This document shows, piece after piece, positions 1 to 7,865 of a stretch of 12,819 nt of DNA (its first letter is position 1; the number at the start of each line of letters is the position of its first letter). The position numbers and the translations under genes were made by a program. The stretch lies in NCBI GenBank assembly GCA_026991065.1, contig JALXCG010000692.1, forward strand, positions 1 through 12,819, read 5' to 3'. Source of the DNA: JALXCG01 sp026991065 [NCBI: Gemmatimonadota bacterium]. Its GTDB lineage: Bacteria > GCA-2686955. Below the pieces are notes generated by a model, which worked only from the letters and a program-made list of their open reading frames with translations, had not been told where the DNA came from and ran no database searches.

Positions 1-8
1 GGTCACGA

Positions 9-1514
9 TCAAACGATCCCATGAACCAGGTGGACCAAGGTGGTGTCGATCAGCTCCAGCAACGGCTGTGGGTAGACCCCGAGGAAAACGACAATCACCA
101 TCAGCGGTGCGATCGCCAGGATCTCGCGCGGACTCATGTCCGTCAGATCGGAGTAGGCCTCATTGAGCGGCCCCAGGAAGACCCGCTCATAGGTCCAGAG
201 CAGGTAAGCCGCACCCAGCACGATTCCGAGGAGCGCAATCATGGTCGCGGTCGGGAAAACCGGCAATGCCCCCATGAAAACAAAGGCCTCACCCCAGAAT
301 CCGCTCAACGACGGCAAACCCAGCGCAGCGAAAAACGCCACCATCATGACGCCGGCGTAGATCGGTGTTTGCAAGCGAAGCCCACCGAAGCGTTCGATGT
401 CGCGGTGATGCACGCGATCGTAGACAACCCCAACCAGGAGGAAGAGCATCGCGGTGATGGTGCCATGATTAAACATCTGCATAACCGCGCCGCTGATCGC
501 CTGGGGCGTCAGCGCCGCCATGCCCAGGCAGACATATCCCATGTGCGAGATCGACGAATAAGCGACCAGCTTCTTGAAGTCCTTCTGCGCCATCGCACAC
601 ATCGCCCCGTAGACGATGTTGATCACACCGAGAACCGCCAGCGCGGGAGCGAACCAACGGGTCGCCTCGGGGAAGATCGGATAGCACAAACGCAGAATGC
701 CATAGGTTCCCATCTTCAGCAGAACGCCGGCCAGGATCACACTCACCGCAGTCGGCGCCTCTACATGGGCATCGGGCAACCAGGTGTGGAAGGGAAAGAG
801 CGGGATCTTGATCGCGAAGCCCAGGAAGAGTGCCAGGAACAGCACCTTGCCCAACGCCACCGCCTCGGGATTCTGCGGAAGAATCGCAGCCATCTGGATG
901 AGATCAAACGATCCATCCATCAGGTAGTACATGGTCAAACCCGCGAGCAGCATGACAACTGAGCCCACGAGGGTATAGAGGAAGAACTTGATGGCGGCGT
1001 ACTCTTTGCGCGGTCCACCCCAGATACCGATGAGGAAATACATCGGTAGGAGCATGACTTCCCAAAAAACATAGAAGAGGAAAAAGTCCAGCGCGCAGAA
1101 AACCCCCATCATGCCGGTTTCCAGCAACAGAAAAAGAGCGAAGTAAGCTTTGACCCACTTCTCGATCTTCCAGGACGCCACAATGCAGATCACGCTCAAG
1201 AGCGCGGTCAGAAGCACCATGGGAGCCGACAGGCCGTCGATGCCCATGAAATACTCGATATTGAGTGGCAGATTCCGGGAACCCAATTCCGCGGTGAAAC
1301 TGATCCAGGAAGCGTGTTCAGCGAATTGAATACCGCTCGTCGTACGATCGAAGCCGTTCCAAATACCGACAGCCAGGACCAAGGGAATAGCGGTTGCAAT
1401 CAGCGCGACCCAACGAACGACCTCGTCGCGCCCTTTTGGCAGAAGCAGAATGACGAGCGCGCCAATCAGCGGAACAAACGTCATCAGACTGAGGGTGTGA
1501 CCCATTGCGACCAT
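9..1514 (-). CDS. nuoM: NADH-quinone oxidoreductase subunit M (antiporter-like)
   Basis: This is one of the three antiporter-like, proton-pumping subunits in the complex I membrane arm. The 501-residue product is almost entirely hydrophobic, with about 14 membrane segments, and is of usual NuoM length. Channel residues are present: Glu152 in FWEVMLLP, Lys236 in FAIKIPLFPFHTWLPDAH, Lys267 in GVLLKMGTYG, and Glu409 in SGFWGEAFVF, matching E. coli Glu144, Lys234, Lys265 and Glu407. The discontinuous-helix region KKLVAYSSISHMGY is conserved. The start is uncertain. ATG at 1514 lies only 2 bases from a strong GGAGGT, while the in-frame ATG at 1505 lies 11 bases from it; the latter gives a product beginning MGHTLSL. 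The stop is TGA at 11-9. A 52-base gap separates it from nuoL. Confidence 0.97.
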   Translation of the reverse strand: MVAMGHTLSLMTFVPLIGALVILLLPKGRDEVVRWVALIATAIPLVLAVGIWNGFDRTTSGIQFAEHASWISFTAELGSRNLPLNIEYFMGIDGLSAPMVLLTALLSVICIVASWKIEKWVKAYFALFLLLETGMMGVFCALDFFLFYVFWEVMLLPMYFLIGIWGGPRKEYAAIKFFLYTLVGSVVMLLAGLTMYYLMDGSFDLIQMAAILPQNPEAVALGKVLFLALFLGFAIKIPLFPFHTWLPDAHVEAPTAVSVILAGVLLKMGTYGILRLCYPIFPEATRWFAPALAVLGVINIVYGAMCAMAQKDFKKLVAYSSISHMGYVCLGMAALTPQAISGAVMQMFNHGTITAMLFLLVGVVYDRVHHRDIERFGGLRLQTPIYAGVMMVAFFAALGLPSLSGFWGEAFVFMGALPVFPTATMIALLGIVLGAAYLLWTYERVFLGPLNEAYSDLTDMSPREILAIAPLMVIVVFLGVYPQPLLELIDTTLVHLVHGIV

Positions 1515-1516
1515 TT

Positions 1517-1522
1517 ACCTCC
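1517..1522 (-). promoter_or_regulatory. nuoM ribosome binding site
   Basis: A perfect GGAGGT sits 2 bases before ATG 1514 and 11 bases before the in-frame ATG 1505. Neither spacing is ideal, so this site does not settle the nuoM start. Confidence 0.6.
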
Positions 1523-1523
1523 G

Positions 1524-1560
1524 GCGCGGAACCGTCCCGCGCATGCCTCTCCTCGGGAGA
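1524..1560 (-). other. Two small hairpins in the nuoL-nuoM spacer
   Basis: The 52-base spacer holds two adjacent inverted repeats. One has GCGCGG at 1524-1529 pairing with CCGCGC at 1537-1542. The other has TCTCC at 1548-1552 pairing with GGAGA at 1556-1560 across a 3-base loop. The first ends one base before the nuoM Shine-Dalgarno sequence. No T-run follows, so this is not a normal intrinsic terminator. A role in mRNA processing or in setting nuoM translation is possible but is inference. Confidence 0.4.
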
Positions 1561-1566
1561 ATCGAA

Positions 1567-3726
1567 TCAGTAGATACGAATGAGCATGAGAACCAACGTC
1601 CCGCCCAGGAAGAAAAGGAAATAGTGTTGAATGCGACCCGTCTCAATGCGTCGGACCGTGGCACCAAAGAATTGTGTAATGGCGGCCAAGCCGTTGACAA
1701 TTCCGTCCACAAAGTTGCGGTCCGACCAACCGGACGCCCCAGAAAGCGACCGGGTGACGGTAGCAGATCCATTCACGATTCCATCGATGACAGTACGGTC
1801 GAAAAGGGCCGCGAGGCTATTCAACCGCAGCAGCGGCCGAATAATCCCCACCATGTAGCCCTCATCGACGAAGTACTTGTTGTAGAGGAGCCGCCAAGCT
1901 CCGGCATAGCGTTTCGCCAGGGTCTCGTAGCTGCGTCGCTGGTAGTAGATCAGATACGCGAGCCCAAAACCGACAAGCAAAGCGAGCAACGAAAGATAGA
2001 CAACCGCGGTGTGCCCCGTGTGGCGCACGTGCTCATCCACCTGGTGCGGCCCCCAGACTTCGTGATGACCGGCACCGTGAGCGGCCAACGAAGCGTGTTC
2101 CCCCTCCGCGGATGAAACTTCGTGCCCGGAACTTTCGATATTCGCCCCGTGTTCCGCCACCGCGTGAGAATCCGCCAAGAGGCCACCGCCGGGGAACCCC
2201 TCGCGAACGCTCTCGCCGAAGTGCACTTCTGCGTATTCGGCACCGGCATAGTCGGCTGCTGTCAACGGCACGACACTCTGCTCAAAGAGCCCGGCATAGG
2301 AGAATCCGAGCAGTGTCATGACCGAAAGCACAATCAACGGCGCCGTCAGCACCCAACTGCCTTCATGCGCGTGCTCATATTTTTCCACATTGCGCGGTTT
2401 GCCGAAGAAAGTCACAATCGTCACCCGCGTCATGTAGAACACGGTGATGAATGCGGCCACCATCGGCAACAAGAAGATCAGGAAATGCTGCGGCTGCGCG
2501 AGTCCAAGCCCCATGGCGTCGCCGAGGATGCGTTCCTTGCTGAAGAAACCGCTGGTCAAATAGGGGAAGCCGGAGATAGCGGCAGTGCTGACGATCCACG
2601 CGAAGAAAGTGATCGGCATCTTCTTCCGCAGCCCTCCCATCTCCCAGATGTTCTGCGTATGCACCGCGTGAATCACTGCGCCGGACCCAAGGAAAAGGCA
2701 CGCTTTGAAGAAGGCATGGGTCACCAGATGAAAGAGGCCGCCATAGTAGGAGCCGACCCCCAGCCCGACCATCATGTAGCCCAATTGAGATACGGTCGAA
2801 TAGGCCAGAACGCGCTTGATGTCGTCTTGAACAATGGCGATCGTCGCCGCGAAAAACGCCGTCAACGCACCGGTATAGCCGATGACCAACAGGGCCTCGG
2901 GCGTCAGTATGGGGAAGAGGCGCCCAACCAGGTAGACACCGGCCGCGACCATGGTGGCGGCGTGAATCAGGGCGGAAACAGGGGTGGGGCCTTCCATCGC
3001 ATCGGGCAGCCACACATGAAGACCGATCTGTGCCGATTTACCAACCGCGCCGATGAAAAGCAAAACACCGGCAACAGTCAGCGCCGGATGTGACGAAAAA
3101 GCTCCGCTGCCGATCAGGTGGTAGATCTGCTCCAGGCGCAGAACCCCCAGCTCCTTCCATACAATCAGAATGCCCAGCCACATACCGAGATCACCAACGC
3201 GATTGGTAAGAAACGCCTTCTTGCAGGCCAGGGCTGCCGACATCTTGGGAAAGAAGAATCCGATCAGCAGATAGGAGGAAACGCCGACCAACTCCCAGCC
3301 GACGTAGATCCCCAAGAGGTTGTCCGCGAGAACCAGCCAAAGCATGGAAAAGGAAAAGAGGGAGAGGTACCCGAAATAGAGGTGATAGCGATCCTCTCCA
3401 TGCATGTAGCCAACCGAAAACAGATGGACCAGGAAACTGATACCGGCAACGACAATCAGCATCCAGGCGGTCAGCCCGTCGATCGCGAAGCCCATGGGTA
3501 TCTGGAATTCCTCCAGATGGACCCAGTCGAACACGAAGCTCCACGAATAGCCGGGGTCCGCTCCGATAACGACATGGACAAAGACCCAGACCGCGGCGGC
3601 CAGGACCGTACCGATCGCCGCGATCGAAACGAAATCTCCGTGGCGCGGCAATCGTTGGCCGAAGAAAATCTGCACGACAAAGGCGAGCAGAGGAACGAGC
3701 AAGCAAACTAGGGCAGCGGTGAGCAT
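1567..3726 (-). CDS. nuoL: NADH-quinone oxidoreductase subunit L (antiporter-like)
   Basis: This is the distal proton-pumping subunit of the complex I membrane arm, which in the family carries a long lateral helix along the membrane arm. The product has 719 residues, against about 613 in E. coli. Key residues are present: Glu145 in VGWELVGVSSYLL, Lys230 in AVGKSAQIGLHVWLPDAMEG, His255, Lys341 in HAFFKACLFLG, and Glu398 in FFSKERIL, at the place of E. coli Asp400. The extra length is carboxy-terminal. A His-rich loop (about residues 497-573, 12 histidines) comes first, followed by a duplicated DGIVNG element (residues 648-653 and 673-678). ATG 3726 follows the nuoK stop by 6 bases, with GAGGA at 3736-3740 inside the end of nuoK. 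The stop is TGA. Confidence 0.98.
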   Translation of the reverse strand: MLTAALVCLLVPLLAFVVQIFFGQRLPRHGDFVSIAAIGTVLAAAVWVFVHVVIGADPGYSWSFVFDWVHLEEFQIPMGFAIDGLTAWMLIVVAGISFLVHLFSVGYMHGEDRYHLYFGYLSLFSFSMLWLVLADNLLGIYVGWELVGVSSYLLIGFFFPKMSAALACKKAFLTNRVGDLGMWLGILIVWKELGVLRLEQIYHLIGSGAFSSHPALTVAGVLLFIGAVGKSAQIGLHVWLPDAMEGPTPVSALIHAATMVAAGVYLVGRLFPILTPEALLVIGYTGALTAFFAATIAIVQDDIKRVLAYSTVSQLGYMMVGLGVGSYYGGLFHLVTHAFFKACLFLGSGAVIHAVHTQNIWEMGGLRKKMPITFFAWIVSTAAISGFPYLTSGFFSKERILGDAMGLGLAQPQHFLIFLLPMVAAFITVFYMTRVTIVTFFGKPRNVEKYEHAHEGSWVLTAPLIVLSVMTLLGFSYAGLFEQSVVPLTAADYAGAEYAEVHFGESVREGFPGGGLLADSHAVAEHGANIESSGHEVSSAEGEHASLAAHGAGHHEVWGPHQVDEHVRHTGHTAVVYLSLLALLVGFGLAYLIYYQRRSYETLAKRYAGAWRLLYNKYFVDEGYMVGIIRPLLRLNSLAALFDRTVIDGIVNGSATVTRSLSGASGWSDRNFVDGIVNGLAAITQFFGATVRRIETGRIQHYFLFFLGGTLVLMLIRIY

Positions 3727-3732
3727 CGAGTC

Positions 3733-4038
3733 TTATCCTCGCAGCAGGTGAATGTCGTCCACCGCGATGTGCTTGAAAGTTCGATAAATGGAGAGAAGAA
3801 TCGCGAGTGCGACCGCGGCTTCCGCGGCAGCCAGAACGATGACGAAAAGAGCAAAGATCTGGCCGTCCACACCGCTCCCGGCGTAGTGATTGAAGGCAAC
3901 CAGGTTCAAGTTGCCTGCATTCAGCATCAACTCGATTCCCATCAGCACAGTGACGGCGTTGCGCCGCGTCAGAACCGCGAAGAGCCCCAGAACAAAGAGA
4001 ATTGCCGCCAGGACCAAATAGTGCGTGAGTCCGATCAT
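3733..4038 (-). CDS. nuoK: NADH-quinone oxidoreductase subunit K
   Basis: This is a small membrane-arm subunit with three transmembrane helices, related to MrpC, forming part of a proton path next to NuoJ and NuoN. The product has 101 residues, close to E. coli (100). The buried glutamates essential in this family are visible at Glu36 (GIELMLNAGNLN) and Glu73 (AAAEAAVALAI). I chose ATG 4038 because it has an AGGA 6 bases upstream (4045-4048) and shares one base with the nuoJ stop (TGATG). A GTG one codon earlier (4041) is possible but is too close to that ribosome binding site. The stop is TAA. Confidence 0.97.
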   Translation of the reverse strand: MIGLTHYLVLAAILFVLGLFAVLTRRNAVTVLMGIELMLNAGNLNLVAFNHYAGSGVDGQIFALFVIVLAAAEAAVALAILLSIYRTFKHIAVDDIHLLRG

Positions 4039-4568
4039 CACTCATCCTCTCCCGCGCTCTGGCTGTGACCGGGGCGGGCGATAAACAGAGCCCCCACGAG
4101 AACCACCAAAAGAAGAACCGAAATCTCTTCAAAAGGCAGAAGATGGTGAGTCATGATCGCCTCTCCCACCAACGCGGTCGTGCCGCTGGAATCCACCGGC
4201 GTAACCAGATGCCAATCGGCCCGCGAGATCGCGGCGCCGATCGCCACCAAGAATCCGAGCGCAACCAACACACCGGGGACCGCCTTGACAGGCTCCAGTC
4301 GCATCTCCATCCCCTGAACCCGGTGGGTCAGCATTACCCCGAAAAGAAGCAACACGGTAATGCCGCCGGCATAGATCAACACCTGAGCCGCGGCCAGAAA
4401 ATCCGCTTGCAGAAAAAGATACTGCGTCGCCACGCCGATAAAAGTTGCCACCAACGCAAACGCCGCGCGCACGATGTTCCTCGTTAGCACTACGTAGGCG
4501 GCGCTGCCGGCCGTCAAGAATGCGAAGCAGTACCATATGACGGTGTGAGCACCAGATTCCAAGCTCAT
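4038..4568 (-). CDS. nuoJ: NADH-quinone oxidoreductase subunit J
   Basis: This is a membrane-arm subunit with about five transmembrane helices. Its third helix carries the pi-bulge thought to rotate during coupling, and the matching conserved stretch here is AAQVLIYAGGITVLLLFGVM at residues 60-79. The product has 176 residues, close to the usual length. The start at ATG 4568 overlaps the nuoI stop as ATGA and has GGAGGT at 4578-4583 with 9-base spacing. An upstream in-frame start at 4631 would add 21 polar residues inside nuoI and was rejected. The end of the gene shows the conserved LLPFEEISVLLLVVLVGA helix. Confidence 0.97.
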   Translation of the reverse strand: MSLESGAHTVIWYCFAFLTAGSAAYVVLTRNIVRAAFALVATFIGVATQYLFLQADFLAAAQVLIYAGGITVLLLFGVMLTHRVQGMEMRLEPVKAVPGVLVALGFLVAIGAAISRADWHLVTPVDSSGTTALVGEAIMTHHLLPFEEISVLLLVVLVGALFIARPGHSQSAGEDE

Positions 4569-5167
4569 GATGGAGCGACCTCCGAGCGTCCCGATGAACG
4601 GCTCTTTTCCTTGGCTGGATTGCGCCCGCAAAGCCCTACCGTGGGATCTCGCAACAACTCGTCCGCCTTTTCCGCGATCTCGGGCTTCTTCTCCCGCCTC
4701 TTTTCGATCGCTTCCCGCATCTCTTCGCGAAACAGGTCCATATCCCGTGTCGGCGTCGTCTCGCCGCGCGCGATCAGGTCGTAGAGCAGCGAGCGGCGAT
4801 CGAAAGTCGCCAGTTCATACTCCTCGCCCATCGAGATACAACCGGTCGGGCACACTGGAATGCAATACCAGCAGAACAGACACTTGTTGTAGTCAACGGT
4901 GAATTCAGGAACGAGGACGTTCTCTTTGTCGATGCGGTGAAAGGTCTGCGAAATGCAACTGACCGGACAGGCGCTCGCACATTGCCCACAGGCGATGCAG
5001 ATGTCCACCTTCAGATGGTGCAAGCCGCGAAACCCGGGAGCGACTTCTACCTTCTCAAATGGATACTGGACCGTAACCGACTTGGTGAAAAGGTAGCTGA
5101 AGGTAACACCGAGCCCAATGCAGGAACTCCGAATGCCGTCCACGATATCTTGAAAGTAGGCTTTCAT
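4565..5167 (-). CDS. nuoI: NADH-quinone oxidoreductase subunit I (2x[4Fe-4S] ferredoxin)
   Basis: This subunit carries clusters N6a and N6b, passing electrons to NuoB on the cytoplasmic side. Two complete ferredoxin motifs are visible: Cys57, Cys60, Cys63, Cys67-Pro and Cys96, Cys99, Cys102, Cys106-Pro. An amphipathic amino terminus (about residues 1-45) includes the usual membrane-contact helix. The product has 200 residues. Roughly 80 of these (120-200) follow the ferredoxin domain as a charged, Lys/Arg/Glu-rich tail likely to be partly helical, with one lone Cys180. Because NuoE, NuoF and NuoG are not encoded nearby, this subunit may be close to the electron entry point; that is inference. 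The Shine-Dalgarno before ATG 5167 is weak, and 15 bases separate it from nuoH. Confidence 0.97.
   Translation of the reverse strand: MKAYFQDIVDGIRSSCIGLGVTFSYLFTKSVTVQYPFEKVEVAPGFRGLHHLKVDICIACGQCASACPVSCISQTFHRIDKENVLVPEFTVDYNKCLFCWYCIPVCPTGCISMGEEYELATFDRRSLLYDLIARGETTPTRDMDLFREEMREAIEKRREKKPEIAEKADELLRDPTVGLCGRNPAKEKSRSSGRSEVAPS
4578..4583 (-). promoter_or_regulatory. nuoJ ribosome binding site
   Basis: GGAGGT lies inside the end of nuoI, 9 bases before ATG 4568. It decides the short start for nuoJ over the longer open frame beginning at 4631. Confidence 0.8.
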
Positions 5168-5182
5168 CTCGTCTCGATCCGC

Positions 5183-6232
5183 CTAGATAAGGACCAGCCA
5201 AAGGGCGGCCCCGAAAACATTGACGAAGCCGATGGGGGTGAGCACCTTCCAGGCCAAATGCATCAGCTGATCCACGCGCAGGCGGGGGAAAGTCCACCGG
5301 AACCACAGCTGAATGAACACCAGAAAGAGAATCTTGGCCAGGAAGAGTAGCGGGCCGGGTATCAGAGATAGCCCCAGTGGGCATTGCCACCCGCCGAGAT
5401 AGAGAACACTCGCGATCGCCGAAACAACAAACATCTCCGAGTATTCCGCCAGGAAGAAAAAAGCGAAACACATTCCGGAGTATTCGGTGTGGAAACCGCT
5501 GACCAACTCAGACTCGGCTTCGGGAAGATCGAAGGGCGCCCGATTCACCTCAGCCAGGGAGGCAATGAAGAACACCACAAAAGCGATCAGCGTGAAGGGA
5601 CCGCCGGCAAATAGATTCCAATGCCAGAATCCGCCGGCCTGGGATTCAACAATGCCCTGCATCGAGAGCGTTCCGGAAGCCATCAGCGCCGGCACCATGG
5701 CCAGGCCGACCGGTATCTCGTAAGAGACAATCTGAGCAGCCGACCGCATGCCGCCGTAAAGACTCCACTTGTTGTTGCTGGCCCACCCCGCCATCACCAC
5801 GCCGATCACCGAAAGGGAGGTGATCGCCGTGATGTAGAGAACCCCGATATTGAGGTCCGCAACAATCAGGTGTTCGCCCCAGGGAATCGGAACAAACGCC
5901 ATAAAGGCCGATCCAAAAATCACCACCGGCGCCAACATAAAAAGCGGCTTGTCCACCAGCAGTGGAACAATCGTTTCCTTTAATAAGAGCTTGATTCCAT
6001 CGGCGATCGACTGCAGCCAACCGTGCCAGTAGCCGGTGGTCATCGGGCCAAGGCGCGCCTGCATGTGCGCCGACACTTTGCGCTCCCACCAAACCAGAAA
6101 CATGCCGTTCAGGGCAATCACGCCCAACACCGCAGCGCAGGAGGCCACCATCACCAGCAGACTGGCCAGGCCGAAGGACACTCCCGAAAGGAGTTGCCCC
6201 GGTTCCGTCAAGGTCAGGATATATTCCCTCAC
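5183..6232 (-). CDS. nuoH: NADH-quinone oxidoreductase subunit H
   Basis: This membrane subunit joins the peripheral and membrane arms and forms much of the quinone tunnel together with NuoB and NuoD. The product has 349 residues with about eight transmembrane helices. Family signatures are clear: WERKVSAHMQARLGP (about residues 49-63), GMRSAAQIVSYEIP (about 161-174), and the acidic EVNRAPFDLPEAESELVSGF segment (about 228-247), followed by HTEYSG. The start is GTG at 6232, overlapping the nuoD stop as GTGA. The only upstream Shine-Dalgarno-like match is GGGAG, about 10 bases away. Translational coupling to nuoD is therefore likely. The stop is TAG. Confidence 0.98.
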   Translation of the reverse strand: MREYILTLTEPGQLLSGVSFGLASLLVMVASCAAVLGVIALNGMFLVWWERKVSAHMQARLGPMTTGYWHGWLQSIADGIKLLLKETIVPLLVDKPLFMLAPVVIFGSAFMAFVPIPWGEHLIVADLNIGVLYITAITSLSVIGVVMAGWASNNKWSLYGGMRSAAQIVSYEIPVGLAMVPALMASGTLSMQGIVESQAGGFWHWNLFAGGPFTLIAFVVFFIASLAEVNRAPFDLPEAESELVSGFHTEYSGMCFAFFFLAEYSEMFVVSAIASVLYLGGWQCPLGLSLIPGPLLFLAKILFLVFIQLWFRWTFPRLRVDQLMHLAWKVLTPIGFVNVFGAALWLVLI

Positions 6233-7353
6233 CGGTCCACATCTCCCATCACGACGTCAATGGAACCAAGAACCGCCACCAGATCCGCAATCATCAAGCC
6301 CGGCGCCAATTCGCCGATGACCGAGAGATTGCTGAAACTGGGCGCGCGCACTTTGCAGCGCCAGGGGTGAACATCGCCGTCCGCCACCAGGTAGAACCCG
6401 AGTTCACCCCGGGCCGATTCCGTGCGGCAGTAGACTTCGTTGTATTTCGGCTTGAGTCGCGGCGGCACCTTTGCTTGGTAGGGCCCAATCGGCACTTGCG
6501 CAATCGCCTGCCGAATAATCTTTACCGACTCGCGGATCTCTCTCAGGCGAACCATGTAGCGGTCCCAACTGTCGCCGACCGAACCGACATCTCCCCGACC
6601 GACTACCGGCTTCCAGTCGAAGCGGTCATAGATGGAGTAGGGGTCGTCGCGGCGCAGATCCCAATCCACTCCACTCGCCCGCAGCACCGGGCCGGTGACA
6701 CCGTACTTGATCGCAAGCTCCGGTGAGAGCACGCCGACATTGGCTGTCCGCTTGATGAAAATCTGATTGTAGGAGAGCAGCCGATCATATTCGTCGAGTT
6801 TGGGCTCGATATAGTCGACGAACTCCTGAATCATTCCAAGTTGTTTGGGGGTGATGTCTCGCATCACACCACCGATGTAGATATAGGCGTAGGTAAGCCG
6901 CGCCCCACACATCTGTTCGAAAATATCCAGGATCTTTTCGCGCTCACGGAATGCATAGAGAAAAGGTGTGAAGGCGCCCAGATCCAGGCCGTAGGTACCG
7001 AATGAAACCAGATGACTGGCGATGCGGTTGAGTTCCGCCACGATCACACGGATATACTCCGCGCGTTCCGGAACCTCGATTCCCGCGAGCCGTTCCACCG
7101 CCACACAGTAACCATGGTTCTGGTTCATCGATGCCAGGTAGTCCAGGCGATCGGTATAGGGAGTGAACTTGAAATAGGTCTCGCTCTCACCGATCTTCTC
7201 TTTGCAACGGTGCAGATAACCGATGTCGGGAATCGCGCGGGTAACGATCTCGCCATCGGTATGAACTTCCATGCGCAACACACCGTGCGTTGACGGATGC
7301 TGCGGCCCCATGTTCAGGACATAGCCACGCTTTTCCGCACTCGCTCCGCTCAT
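6229..7353 (-). CDS. nuoD: NADH-quinone oxidoreductase subunit D (49 kDa)
   Basis: This peripheral-arm subunit is homologous to the [NiFe]-hydrogenase large subunit and forms the quinone-reduction site with NuoB. The product has 374 residues and is separate, not fused to NuoC. The amino-terminal LNMGPQHPSTHGVLR segment (residues 13-27) supplies His23, and TDRLDYLASMNQNH supplies Tyr72. These match Thermus Nqo4 His38 and Tyr87, which contact the quinone headgroup. The carboxy terminus ends in the canonical MGDVDR. The hydrogenase-type nickel cysteines are absent, as expected for complex I. ATG 7353 overlaps the nuoC stop as ATGA, and GGAGG at 7361-7365 gives 7-base spacing. Confidence 0.98.
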   Translation of the reverse strand: MSGASAEKRGYVLNMGPQHPSTHGVLRMEVHTDGEIVTRAIPDIGYLHRCKEKIGESETYFKFTPYTDRLDYLASMNQNHGYCVAVERLAGIEVPERAEYIRVIVAELNRIASHLVSFGTYGLDLGAFTPFLYAFREREKILDIFEQMCGARLTYAYIYIGGVMRDITPKQLGMIQEFVDYIEPKLDEYDRLLSYNQIFIKRTANVGVLSPELAIKYGVTGPVLRASGVDWDLRRDDPYSIYDRFDWKPVVGRGDVGSVGDSWDRYMVRLREIRESVKIIRQAIAQVPIGPYQAKVPPRLKPKYNEVYCRTESARGELGFYLVADGDVHPWRCKVRAPSFSNLSVIGELAPGLMIADLVAVLGSIDVVMGDVDR

Positions 7354-7865
7354 GCCTGCCCCTCCTCATCCCGATGCACAATGCCGCGATACTCAGTGGG
7401 CATCTGGTAATCCTTGCGCAACGGCCACCCCTCCCAGTCCTCCGGAAGCAGAATGCGGCGCGGATCGGGATGCCCTTCAAAGCGAATCCCGAACATGTCG
7501 TAGGCCTCACGTTCATGCCACTCGGCCGTCGGCCAGATCGCAGCAACCGAGAACACCTGGGGATCCTCACGCGGAAGCCACACTTTGATGGTGATCTTGC
7601 ACCGCTCCGCGAATGAAAAGAGGTGATAGACAACGCCGAGCGAGTCGCCGGCATCGGCCTTGTATTTCTTCATTCCCTGGTAGTCGATCCCGGACAGCGC
7701 CATCAGTGAGTCGAAACCGCGCTGTCGCAGGAGTGGCATCACCTTGGCCAGACTTTCACGCGGCACGCGAAGTACCGGCCCCGGCATATCCAGCTCTTCC
7801 TGAACCGCGCCTTCACCAGCGATCTCCATCACCTCGGCGATGACTTCTTCGATCTTCATGGCCAC
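7350..7865 (-). CDS. nuoC: NADH-quinone oxidoreductase subunit C (30 kDa)
   Basis: This is the peripheral-arm scaffold subunit that packs against NuoD. The product has 171 residues. The family signature begins EREAYDMFGIRFEGHP at residue 118 and continues to Leu-140, followed by WPLRKDY. The start is probably GTG at 7865, one base inside the nuoB stop (TAG), with GGAG at 7872-7875 and 6-base spacing. An in-frame ATG at 7859 would remove two residues but has 12-base spacing. The product is shorter than NuoC of E. coli-like fused NuoCD because it is a stand-alone protein. Confidence 0.96.
   Translation of the reverse strand: MAMKIEEVIAEVMEIAGEGAVQEELDMPGPVLRVPRESLAKVMPLLRQRGFDSLMALSGIDYQGMKKYKADAGDSLGVVYHLFSFAERCKITIKVWLPREDPQVFSVAAIWPTAEWHEREAYDMFGIRFEGHPDPRRILLPEDWEGWPLRKDYQMPTEYRGIVHRDEEGQA

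Noticed and set aside
7-914. A 13-base repeat, GATCAAACGATCC, at 7-19 and 902-914
   Set aside because: In a window of this size about one such 13-base pair is expected by chance, and both copies lie within nuoM coding sequence.
21-962. A 313-codon open frame on the plus strand
   Set aside because: It is antisense to nuoM, and its composition (Gln, Arg, His, Asp) is typical of the reverse complement of a hydrophobic membrane protein.
2122-3093. A 323-codon open frame on the plus strand
   Set aside because: It is antisense to nuoL with the same biased composition and no recognisable domain.
4569-4631. Longer nuoJ starting at 4631
   Set aside because: The extension is polar, lies inside nuoI, and has no ribosome binding site as good as the GGAGGT that serves ATG 4568.
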